A stretch of 57,056 nt of DNA from contig CAZJYC010000007.1 in the NCBI GenBank assembly GCA_964550165.1, positions 1 through 57,056 on the forward strand, written 5' to 3'. The position numbers were made by a program, and so were the translations under genes. This DNA is from CAZJYC01 sp964550165. Lineage in GTDB: Bacteria; Acidobacteriota; Aminicenantia; Aminicenantales; Aminicenantaceae. Shown piece after piece: positions 48,826 to 56,663 of the stretch (position 1 is its first letter; each line of letters opens with the position of its first letter). The notes under the pieces were generated by a model. The model did no database searches and was not told where the DNA came from. It was given only the letters and a program-made list of their open reading frames with translations.

Positions 48826-51800
48826 ATGAAAGATAAACTTTATCGGTTGCATATCATGGTCTGTGGAGGAACAGCCTGTGTTTCCAATCACTCCTTCGAA
48901 ATAAAGGATGCCCTGGATAAGGAAATAAAAAAGCATGGCCTGGAAAAAGAAGTTCTGGTGGTCACAACAGGATGCAATGGCTTCTGTGAGGCCGGGCCTC
49001 TTCTGGTGGTGAAGCCGGATAACATCTTTTATAAACAGCTCAAGGTAGAAGACATTCCCCATCTTGTCGAAGAGCACTTCCTCAAAGGGAGGCCGGTGAA
49101 GAAACTCATGTACACTCCGCCTGCGGAAAAAGCGCCTATTCCTGTGTTGAGTGACATCGGTTTCTTCAAAAAACAAATCCTGATTGCGCTGAGAAACAGA
49201 GGTTTGATCGACCCTGAAAAGATCGACGACTTCATCGCTCGGGACGGATACCAAGCCCTGGCTAAGGCTTTGACAAAAATGGCTCCTGAAGAGATCGTCC
49301 GCGAAGTAAAGAATTCAGGACTCAGAGGAAGGGGCGGAGCCGGATTTCCCACAGGCCTGAAATGGGAATTTGTCCGGAACGCAGAAGGAGAGCCAAAATA
49401 CATCGTCTGCAACGGAGACGAAGGCGATCCTGGCGCTTTTATGGACCGGAGTATCATCGAAGCCGACCCTCATTCTGTGCTCGAAGGAATGCTGATCGGA
49501 GCCAGAGCCATCGGAGCTCAAGAAGGATTTGTCTACGTCCGCAACGAATATCCGCTAGCACTCCATAGAATGTACATCGCCATCGACCAGGCAAGAGACT
49601 ATGGACTTCTCGGAAAAGACATTCTCGGAACGGGATTTGATTTTGATGTCAAAGTGGTCAGAGGCGCTGGCGCGTTCGTCTGCGGAGAGGAGACGGCCTT
49701 GATGGCGTCTGTGGAAGGACGACTGGGTGAGCCCAGACCCCGTCCTCCCTACCCGGCAGAGAAGGGTCTCTGGGGAAAGCCGACAAACATCAACAATGTA
49801 GAGACATGGGCGAATGTAGCCCCGATCATCAACCGTGGCGCGAAGTGGTATTCCTCCATCGGAACAAACATCAGCAAAGGGACAAAGGTCTTCTCAGTCG
49901 TGGGAAAAGTCAAAGATACAGGACTGGTTGAGGTCCCGATGGGGCTCAGCTTAGGCGAGATCATCTTTGACATCTGCGGGGGCATACTTAAAGACCGCAA
50001 ATTCAAAGCAGTGCAGATTGGAGGGCCTTCAGGCGGCTGCATCCCCGCCGAGCTCCTTAATCTGCCTGTGGACTACGAGCAATTGACCAAGGTTGGGTCG
50101 ATGATGGGCTCAGGCGGGATGGTGGCCACCGACGAGAACACCTGCATGGTCGATATGGCCCATTATTTTCTCACTTTCACCAAGGATGAATCTTGCGGAA
50201 AGTGCACGCCCTGCCGGGAAGGCATTCCCCGCATGCTCGAAATCCTGACCAGAATCAAAAAAGGACAGGCAGTCATGGATGACCTCGCCCTCCTCGAAGA
50301 CCTGGCCACGAACATCAAAGCCACGGCTCTCTGCGGTTTGGGCAACACGGCTCCTAACCCTGTCCTGACCACACTCCGCTACTTCAGAGACGAATACGAA
50401 GCTCACATCAAATACAAGAGATGCCCGGCAGGCGTCTGCAACGACCTTGTGTCTTCTCCCTGCCACCACACCTGCCCCATCAACACCGAAGCTTGCTCCT
50501 ATGTGGCCCTGATTGCTCAGGGAAAGTTCAAAGAAGCCCTGGAAGTCAACCGCTGGGTCAATCCCCTGCCCAGTGTCTGCGGCCGCGTCTGCCACCATCC
50601 CTGCGAAACGCGCTGCAGAGCGGGGGAAGTGGCAGAACCTATCGCCATCAGGCATCTCAAGCGATTTGTCGCGGATTACGAAAGGACAAACGGCGGGAAG
50701 CCGGCTTTCAAACCGGTTGCGAAAAAATACGAAAAAGCGGCCATTGTCGGCTCCGGACCCGCAGGTCTTATGGCTGGCTGGGAGCTGGCCAAGCGAGGCT
50801 ATGATGTGACAATCTTCGAAGCCGAATCCGTCCCGGGAGGAATGCTGACCTGGGGCATCCCTGAATACAGGCTGCCCAAAGGCATTCTCAATTCTGAAAT
50901 CGATGCAGTAAAACAAATCGGCGTAACGATCAAAACCAGGACACGCATCGGAAAAGACCTAACCATCGATGACCTGTTCAACCAGGGCTATAAAGCCCTA
51001 TTCATTGCCACCGGGGCTCCAGTGAACTTAAGGCTGGGGATCCCTGGCGAGGATGTGGAGGGGGTCATCGATCCTATTGAATTCCTGAAAAAATACAACC
51101 TGCAGAAAGAGGCGAAGGTCGGCAAAAAAGTCGCTGTGGTCGGCGGAGGAAACACGGCCATCGATGCCGCCCGAACCGCATGGCGGCTCGGTGCGGATGT
51201 CACCATCCTCTACAGAAGGACCAGGCCTGAAATGCCCGCCAACAAAGAGGAAATCGACGAAGCTCTCCAGGAAGGAGTGAAAATTGAATTCTTGACTCTG
51301 CCCATCGAGGCCTACTCTGAAAACGGAAAGCTGAAAAAAATCAAGTGCGCGCGGATGACGCTCAGCGATTTTGATAAATCAGGCCGGCGAAGGCCAGTCC
51401 CCATTGAAGGCAGCGAATTCGAGATGGAGATTGACACCTTGATCCCGGCCATAGGACAACAGCCTGACCTGGCTTTTCTCAACGGCGATTCAAAGCTGAG
51501 TATCTCCAAATGGAAAACTCTGGAAGTTGACCCGGAAACCATGGCCACCAATGTTCCGGGAATATTTGCTGGAGGGGATGTTGTCTCAGGACCGGCCACA
51601 GTGCTTGAAGCCATGCAGGCCGGTAAAACCGCTGCCGAATCCATCCATAGATATTTAAGAGGCGAGAGCCTGCAAAAGGAATACAGGCCAACAGAGCCGA
51701 AGCTGGAAGTGCCGCCGATCGAGTTAGCTCCAGAGGAGGCTGCTGAGCTGGAAAGGCCTGAAATGCCAGTCCTGTCCGTAAAAGAACGAGTTGGCAACTT

Positions 51801-51897
51801 CAAGGAGGTTGAGCTTGGGTTCAGCAAAGAACTCGCCATCAAAGAAGCCAAACGATGCTTAAGGTGTGACTTAGAAAGCAAAGGAGGAAGAAAATGA
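48826..51897 (+). CDS. NuoF-like bifurcating flavoprotein fused to an NfnB/GltD-like FAD-NAD(P) module
   Basis: 1023 residues. 1-90: thioredoxin-like 2Fe-2S domain (C13/C18, C50/C54). About 105-510: NuoF/HydB core with the NADH/FMN glycine loop RGRGGAGFPTG (167-177), CNGDEGDPGAF (195-205) and 4Fe-4S ligands C457/C460/C463/C503. About 530-600: cysteine-rich linker (RCPAGVC, CHHTCP, CGRVCHHPCETRC). 600-1023: GltD/NfnB-type module with FAD site VGSGPAG (641-647), NAD(P) site VVGGGNTAID and final FAGGDVVSGPATV. HydB normally ends with a plain ferredoxin domain; here it is replaced by a full second flavoenzyme with its own pyridine-nucleotide site. One chain thus has FMN, FAD and two NAD(P) sites. 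It overlaps the next gene by ATGA. Confidence 0.93.
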   Translation: MKDKLYRLHIMVCGGTACVSNHSFEIKDALDKEIKKHGLEKEVLVVTTGCNGFCEAGPLLVVKPDNIFYKQLKVEDIPHLVEEHFLKGRPVKKLMYTPPAEKAPIPVLSDIGFFKKQILIALRNRGLIDPEKIDDFIARDGYQALAKALTKMAPEEIVREVKNSGLRGRGGAGFPTGLKWEFVRNAEGEPKYIVCNGDEGDPGAFMDRSIIEADPHSVLEGMLIGARAIGAQEGFVYVRNEYPLALHRMYIAIDQARDYGLLGKDILGTGFDFDVKVVRGAGAFVCGEETALMASVEGRLGEPRPRPPYPAEKGLWGKPTNINNVETWANVAPIINRGAKWYSSIGTNISKGTKVFSVVGKVKDTGLVEVPMGLSLGEIIFDICGGILKDRKFKAVQIGGPSGGCIPAELLNLPVDYEQLTKVGSMMGSGGMVATDENTCMVDMAHYFLTFTKDESCGKCTPCREGIPRMLEILTRIKKGQAVMDDLALLEDLATNIKATALCGLGNTAPNPVLTTLRYFRDEYEAHIKYKRCPAGVCNDLVSSPCHHTCPINTEACSYVALIAQGKFKEALEVNRWVNPLPSVCGRVCHHPCETRCRAGEVAEPIAIRHLKRFVADYERTNGGKPAFKPVAKKYEKAAIVGSGPAGLMAGWELAKRGYDVTIFEAESVPGGMLTWGIPEYRLPKGILNSEIDAVKQIGVTIKTRTRIGKDLTIDDLFNQGYKALFIATGAPVNLRLGIPGEDVEGVIDPIEFLKKYNLQKEAKVGKKVAVVGGGNTAIDAARTAWRLGADVTILYRRTRPEMPANKEEIDEALQEGVKIEFLTLPIEAYSENGKLKKIKCARMTLSDFDKSGRRRPVPIEGSEFEMEIDTLIPAIGQQPDLAFLNGDSKLSISKWKTLEVDPETMATNVPGIFAGGDVVSGPATVLEAMQAGKTAAESIHRYLRGESLQKEYRPTEPKLEVPPIELAPEEAAELERPEMPVLSVKERVGNFKEVELGFSKELAIKEAKRCLRCDLESKGGRK

Positions 51898-53666
51898 AAG
51901 AAGAGAAAAAAATCAAATTAAAGATCAACGATAAGCCGGTTGAAGTCGATCCAGGAACGTCCATTCTTCAGGCCGCAAAAATGCTGGATATTGAAATTCC
52001 AACCCTATGCTACCATCCCCTGCTTGAACCCTATGCGGCCTGCAGAGTCTGTGTCGTCGAAAGAAAAATCGGAGAAGATAGTGTCTTGGTCACATCCTGC
52101 AACACAAAAGCTACAGAAGGGATGGTCATTCACACGGACTCAGAAAAAGCTCTGAAAGCCAGGCGCCTGAACGTGGAGATGCTCATGGCCCAAGCACCCG
52201 CGGCAGAGCCCGTTCAAAAAATTGCCAAAGACATGGGCATTGAAAAAACGCGATTCGAAATAAAGGACCCTAACGAAAAATGCATCCTCTGCGGGTTGTG
52301 TGTGCGGACCTGCGAACAAATCGTAGGGGCTAATGCCATTAGCTTCATCGAAAGGGGCGTGGAGCGGAAAGTCTCTCCTCCCTACGGCGAGCCCTCTGAA
52401 GCCTGCATCGGCTGCACAGCCTGCGCTTATTTCTGTCCCACAGAAGCCATGACTTATGAGGATGTACACGGGAGAAAAATTGTCCATTCAGAGCTCAATC
52501 TCGGCCCCTCCACAGCCATCCGGGTGCCCATCCGCCAGGCAGTCCCCATGGTCCCTTTTATCGATGAAGAAGCCTGCATCCACTTCAAAACCGGAGAATG
52601 CAAGATCTGCGAAAGAGTCTGCGACAGAGAGGCGATTAACCACGAGATGGAGGACCAAGAGATCGAGGTTGAAGTCGGGACGGTCATCCTGGCTTCGGGC
52701 TTCAAGCCTTTTGACCCAAAGCGCATACCTGCCTATGCCTATGGACGATTCAACAACATCATCACCGCTCTGGAGTTTGAGAAACTGGTCAATGCCTCAA
52801 GCCCAACTGGAGGAAAAATCCTCCTCGCTAACGGAGAAGAGCCCAAGGCTGTAGGAATTATCCATTGCGTTGGCTCACGTGATGAAAATTATAACGAATA
52901 CTGCTCCAGAGTCTGCTGCATGTATTCGCTAAAATTCGCTCACCTGATTAAAGAAAAAACAAACGCCGACATCTACGATTTCTACATCGACATGAGATGC
53001 TTTGGAAAAGGCTATGAAGAATTCTACCACAGGCTTCTCCACGAAGGTACAAAATTTATAAGGGGAAGAGTTTCAGAAGTCACAGATATAGCTTTAACGG
53101 AAAAGGAAGAGGGAAAGCTCATCATCCGCGTTGAAGATACTTTAATCGGAGCTGTACGCCGAATCCCGGTGGATATGGTCATCCTGGCCACAGGGCTTGA
53201 GCCGGGAATAGACCAGAACGAGATTGCCAAGATTTTCAACATCTCCTGCAGTCAGGACACGTTTTTCCTGGAAAGGCATCCCAAGCTTGCTCCTGTCTCC
53301 ACTTTTTCTGACGGCATATTCCTGGCAGGTGCCTGTCAGGCTCCCAAGGATATTCCCGACACCGTTGCTCAAGCTGGAGCTGCCGCCTCTGAAGCTCTGG
53401 CTTTAGCAGATAAGGGCACTTTCGATCTCGAACCCATCACAGCCGAAATCGATGAAGATCTTTGCGCTGGCTGCCAGCTCTGCATCGGGCTCTGTCCTTT
53501 CACGGCCATAACTTACGACAAGGAGAAAGGAGTTTCTGTCGTCAACGATGCCCTCTGCAAAGGCTGCGGGACCTGTGTAGCGGCCTGCCCCAGCGGGGCT
53601 TCCAAGCAGAAACATTTCCGCGACGAACAAATCCTGGCTGAGATAGAAGGAATCGTCATCGATTAA
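51894..53666 (+). CDS. NuoG-like ferredoxin module fused to the C-terminal half of HdrA
   Basis: 590 residues. 1-75: 2Fe-2S domain (C39, C50, C53, C69). About 125-185: two 4Fe-4S motifs (C130/C133/C136/C140 and C171/C174/C177/C181). The His-Cys3 motif of HydA/NuoG between these parts is absent. From about 205 (TAIRVPIRQAVP) it is HdrA: CIHFKTGECKICERVC (228-243), GTVILASGF (262-270), the inserted cluster domain HCVGSRD...CCMYS, LATGLEP, then two ferredoxin motifs near the end (CAGCQLCIGLCP, CKGCGTCVAACP). It picks up where the HdrA half at 43293 stops. It therefore occupies the place of HydA, with HdrA replacing the H-cluster. Confidence 0.88.
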   Translation: MKEEKKIKLKINDKPVEVDPGTSILQAAKMLDIEIPTLCYHPLLEPYAACRVCVVERKIGEDSVLVTSCNTKATEGMVIHTDSEKALKARRLNVEMLMAQAPAAEPVQKIAKDMGIEKTRFEIKDPNEKCILCGLCVRTCEQIVGANAISFIERGVERKVSPPYGEPSEACIGCTACAYFCPTEAMTYEDVHGRKIVHSELNLGPSTAIRVPIRQAVPMVPFIDEEACIHFKTGECKICERVCDREAINHEMEDQEIEVEVGTVILASGFKPFDPKRIPAYAYGRFNNIITALEFEKLVNASSPTGGKILLANGEEPKAVGIIHCVGSRDENYNEYCSRVCCMYSLKFAHLIKEKTNADIYDFYIDMRCFGKGYEEFYHRLLHEGTKFIRGRVSEVTDIALTEKEEGKLIIRVEDTLIGAVRRIPVDMVILATGLEPGIDQNEIAKIFNISCSQDTFFLERHPKLAPVSTFSDGIFLAGACQAPKDIPDTVAQAGAAASEALALADKGTFDLEPITAEIDEDLCAGCQLCIGLCPFTAITYDKEKGVSVVNDALCKGCGTCVAACPSGASKQKHFRDEQILAEIEGIVID

Positions 53667-53708
53667 AAATAGAAAAATCTTTTTGTAGAATAAGATGGGC
53701 GTTTTGAT

Positions 53709-53714
53709 TATAAT
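53709..53714 (+). promoter_or_regulatory. Possible internal -10 box before mvhD
   Basis: A perfect TATAAT sits in the only sizeable gap (53667-53769) of the run. A TTGTAG at 53683 is 20 bp upstream, too far for a good -35. It may allow separate expression of mvhDGA. Confidence 0.3.
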
Positions 53715-53769
53715 ACTAAGTTTTTTATTCAAAGGAATTAATTCTTAAATAAAAACAAGGAGGCCAACT

Positions 53770-54210
53770 GTGAGCAATAGGGCTTTCGAACCAAAACTAG
53801 TTGGTTTCTTGTGTAACTGGTGCTCTTATACAGGCGCTGATTTGGCGGGAACAGCCCGGATGACCTATGCTCCCAACCTGCGCATCATCCGCGTCATGTG
53901 CAGCGGCCGTGTCGATCCCCAGTTCGTCCTCAAAGCTTTTGCCGAAGGAGCCGACGGTGTGCTCATTTCTGGCTGTCATCCCGGAGACTGCCATTACCAA
54001 GAAGGCAATTATAAGGCCTTGAGAAGGCACAAACTTCTCTCCAAGATGCTGGAACAGTTTGGAATCGAGAAAGAGAGATTCAGGCTGGAGTGGGTTTCTG
54101 CTGCCGAAGGCGTCAAATTCCAGCATGTCTGCAATGAATTCACCGAACAAATAAGAAAATTGGGACCTTTGAATTGGAACGGAGGAAAAAATGAGCCCAG
54201 CGAAGCCTAA
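53770..54210 (+). CDS. mvhD: MvhD/FlpD-type electron-transfer protein
   Basis: 146-residue MvhD-family protein, which carries a 2Fe-2S cluster and links the [NiFe]-hydrogenase (MvhAG) to HdrA. Conserved: FLCNWCSYTGADLAGTAR (about 13-30), RVMCSGRV (about 40-47), GADGVLISGCHPGDCHY (about 59-75) and RLEWVSAAEG. GTG start with an AAGGAGG site. Its last 20 bases overlap mvhG. Its presence shows that the HdrA halves encoded upstream are likely to receive electrons from the hydrogenase. Confidence 0.94.
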   Translation: MSNRAFEPKLVGFLCNWCSYTGADLAGTARMTYAPNLRIIRVMCSGRVDPQFVLKAFAEGADGVLISGCHPGDCHYQEGNYKALRRHKLLSKMLEQFGIEKERFRLEWVSAAEGVKFQHVCNEFTEQIRKLGPLNWNGGKNEPSEA

Positions 54211-55171
54211 GGTTGCTTTTTACTGGTGTGCATCCTGCGGCGGATGCGAGGAATCCATCGTTGACCTGGCCGAAGACATCCTCAAAGTTGTTGACGCTGT
54301 GGACATCGTCTTCTGGCCAGTCGCTTTAGACTTCAAGAAAAAAGACGTGGAAGCCATGGAAGACGGCTCCATCGCTGTCGCTTTTATTAACGGCGCAGTC
54401 AGGCTCTCCGAGCAGGAGGAGATGGTCAAGCTTCTCAGAAAGAAATCCCAGCTCGTTGTCGCCCACGGAAGCTGTTCTCATCTCGGCGGCATCCCCGGGC
54501 TGGGTAATTTCTGGAACAAAGAAACAATCTTCAACCGCGCCTATCACACAACGCCTTCCACGGATAATCCCCAGGGAACCGTTCCGCTTGAAAAATCAGT
54601 GGTGGACGGCAAGGAGCTTTACCTCCCCAGCTTTTTCGACACCGTTTATGCCTTGGACCAGGTTATTGATGTCGATTACTACCTCCCCGGCTGTGCTCCT
54701 CCTCGTGACCTGATTCTGAATGCGGTCCAGGCCATCCTCCAAGGAAAACTCCCTCCTAAGGGCTCTGTGCTTTCCCCAAACAAATCCCTCTGCGATGACT
54801 GCGACAGGAACGATAGCAAGCCTGAAAAATTAACGATCAAAGAGATCAAAAGGCCCTGGGAAGTGATGCTTGACCCTGAAAAATGCTTCTTAGCCCAGGG
54901 AGTGATCTGCATGGGTCCGGCAACCCGGACAGGCTGCGGCGAGCGATGCATCGAAGCCAACATGCCCTGCCGGGGCTGCTTCGGCCCGACCGACCAGGTC
55001 TTCGACCAGGGAGCCAAGTTCCTCTCGTCTTTGGCATCCATCCTGGACACAAACGACGAGAAGGAGATCGAAAAAATAGTCGCAACAATCATCGACCCGG
55101 CTGGAACATTCTACCGATTCAGCCTGCCCAAATCTATCTTAAGACGGAGACGAATGGAGGCGATAAAATGA
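54191..55171 (+). CDS. mvhG: F420-non-reducing-type [NiFe]-hydrogenase small subunit
   Basis: MvhG-type small subunit, 326 residues, with no Tat signal peptide, so cytoplasmic. Proximal-cluster cysteines start at C13 and C16 (WCASCGGCEES), then AHGSCSHLGGIPG (about 96-108) and VDYYLPGCAPP (about 157-167). Medial/distal cluster ligands are in CMGPATRTGCGERCIEANMPCRGC (about 238-262, quoted as two stretches CMGPATRTGC and CIEANMPCRGC). It relays electrons from the NiFe site to MvhD. Confidence 0.95.
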   Translation: MSPAKPKVAFYWCASCGGCEESIVDLAEDILKVVDAVDIVFWPVALDFKKKDVEAMEDGSIAVAFINGAVRLSEQEEMVKLLRKKSQLVVAHGSCSHLGGIPGLGNFWNKETIFNRAYHTTPSTDNPQGTVPLEKSVVDGKELYLPSFFDTVYALDQVIDVDYYLPGCAPPRDLILNAVQAILQGKLPPKGSVLSPNKSLCDDCDRNDSKPEKLTIKEIKRPWEVMLDPEKCFLAQGVICMGPATRTGCGERCIEANMPCRGCFGPTDQVFDQGAKFLSSLASILDTNDEKEIEKIVATIIDPAGTFYRFSLPKSILRRRRMEAIK

Positions 55172-56631
55172 ACGGGAAGAGAATAACCATTGACCCCATA
55201 ACCCGTTTGGAGGGTCACGGAAAAATTGAGATTTTTCTGGACGATAAAGGCGATGTGGAAAGGGCTTTTCTCCAGATTCCCGAACTCAGGGGCTTTGAGC
55301 AGTTTGCTGTCGGAAGACCGGCCGAGGAGATGCCGAGGATAACCCCGCGCATCTGCGGAGTCTGCCCTACGGCCCACCACATGGCCTCGACCAAGTGTCT
55401 GGACGACCTTTTCCACGTCGAGCCAACCCCGGCAGCCCGAATGATCAGGGAACTTATTTACAACGCTTTCATGATGGAAGACCATACGTTGCATTTCTTC
55501 TTTCTGGGCGGTCCTGATTTTGTGGTCGGACCCCAGGCGCCTGCCGGAGAAAGGAACATTCTGGGAGTCATCGCAAAAGTCGGTCTGGAAATAGCAGGAA
55601 AAGTCATCCGGGTGCGCAGGGAATGCCGGGACATCCTCAATTATATCTGCGGAAAGGTCATTCATCCTGTCTGCGGGCTTCCGGGCGGAGTCTCCAAAGG
55701 GCTGGACGAAGAGCACAGAGTCCAATTCCTGGAATCAGCAAAATTCGCTGTTGAATTCGCCAAGTTTGCCCTTCAGATTTTTGATGACGTTGTCTTGAAA
55801 AACAAAGAATATGTCAATGTCGTCGTCGGCGATGCCTATAAAATCGTGACTTACTACATGGGCCTGGTTGATCAAAACAACAAGGTTAACTTCTATGATG
55901 GAGACATCCGTGTTGTAACTCCTGAAGGCAAAGAATTTGCCAAGTTCAAATCCCGTGAATATCTCAACCATGTCTCTGAGCATGTCGAGCCCTGGAGCTA
56001 CATAAAGTTTCCTTTTTTGAAAAAAGTCGGCTGGAAGGGGTTTGTCGAAGGAAAAGAGAGCGGCATCTACCGCGTCGCTCCGCTGGCAAGACTCAATGCC
56101 TCTGACGGGATGGCCACTCCTCTGGCTCAAGAACATTACGAGAAGATGTACAAGACGCTGGGCGGAAAGCCTGTTCACAATACCCTGGCTTTCCACTGGG
56201 CCCGCTTGATTGAAGCGCTCCAGGCTACCGAAGCCATGGTCCAACTTCTGGAAAACAAAGACATCACAGATCCCAACATCCGCGACATCCCCTTCGCAAC
56301 TCCAGACGAGGGAGTTGGAGTTGTCGAGGCTCCCAGAGGGACGCTCTTCCACCATTACAAGACAGATGAAAAGGGAATTATCACCGAAGCCAACCTCATC
56401 GTGGCCACGGTCAACAACGCCGCGGCCATCACCATGTCCATCGAGAAAGCGGCTAAAGCTTTTATCAAGGGCGGAAATGTCTCGGAAGGACTGCTGAACA
56501 TGGCTGAGATGGCCTTCAGGCCTTATGACCCCTGTCACGCCTGCGGAACTCACGCTCTTCCAGGAGATATGCCCCTCATCATCAACATCTACGACAAGAA
56601 CAGAGAACTCATCAAACGGCTCAAGAGATAG
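55168..56631 (+). CDS. mvhA: F420-non-reducing-type [NiFe]-hydrogenase large subunit (group 3c-like)
   Basis: Catalytic large subunit, 487 residues, starting at ATG 55168 (overlap ATGA with mvhG); the frame is open much further upstream but that part is inside mvhG. NiFe ligands are C63/C66 in RICGVCPTAHH (L1) and C456/C459 in DPCHACGTH (L2). After H462 there are 25 residues (ALPGDMPLII...), which a maturation protease would remove or which stay as in some group 3 enzymes. It oxidises or makes hydrogen for the Hdr/Hyd part. No hyp maturation genes or endopeptidase are in this window. Confidence 0.96.
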   Translation: MNGKRITIDPITRLEGHGKIEIFLDDKGDVERAFLQIPELRGFEQFAVGRPAEEMPRITPRICGVCPTAHHMASTKCLDDLFHVEPTPAARMIRELIYNAFMMEDHTLHFFFLGGPDFVVGPQAPAGERNILGVIAKVGLEIAGKVIRVRRECRDILNYICGKVIHPVCGLPGGVSKGLDEEHRVQFLESAKFAVEFAKFALQIFDDVVLKNKEYVNVVVGDAYKIVTYYMGLVDQNNKVNFYDGDIRVVTPEGKEFAKFKSREYLNHVSEHVEPWSYIKFPFLKKVGWKGFVEGKESGIYRVAPLARLNASDGMATPLAQEHYEKMYKTLGGKPVHNTLAFHWARLIEALQATEAMVQLLENKDITDPNIRDIPFATPDEGVGVVEAPRGTLFHHYKTDEKGIITEANLIVATVNNAAAITMSIEKAAKAFIKGGNVSEGLLNMAEMAFRPYDPCHACGTHALPGDMPLIINIYDKNRELIKRLKR

Positions 56632-56663
56632 ACAGGCAGTTTTTCAAATCGGATCTCGAATTT

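Noticed and set aside
54883..55167. 95-codon upstream extension of mvhA
   Set aside because: It lies inside mvhG in another frame; the ATG at 55168 matches the family start.
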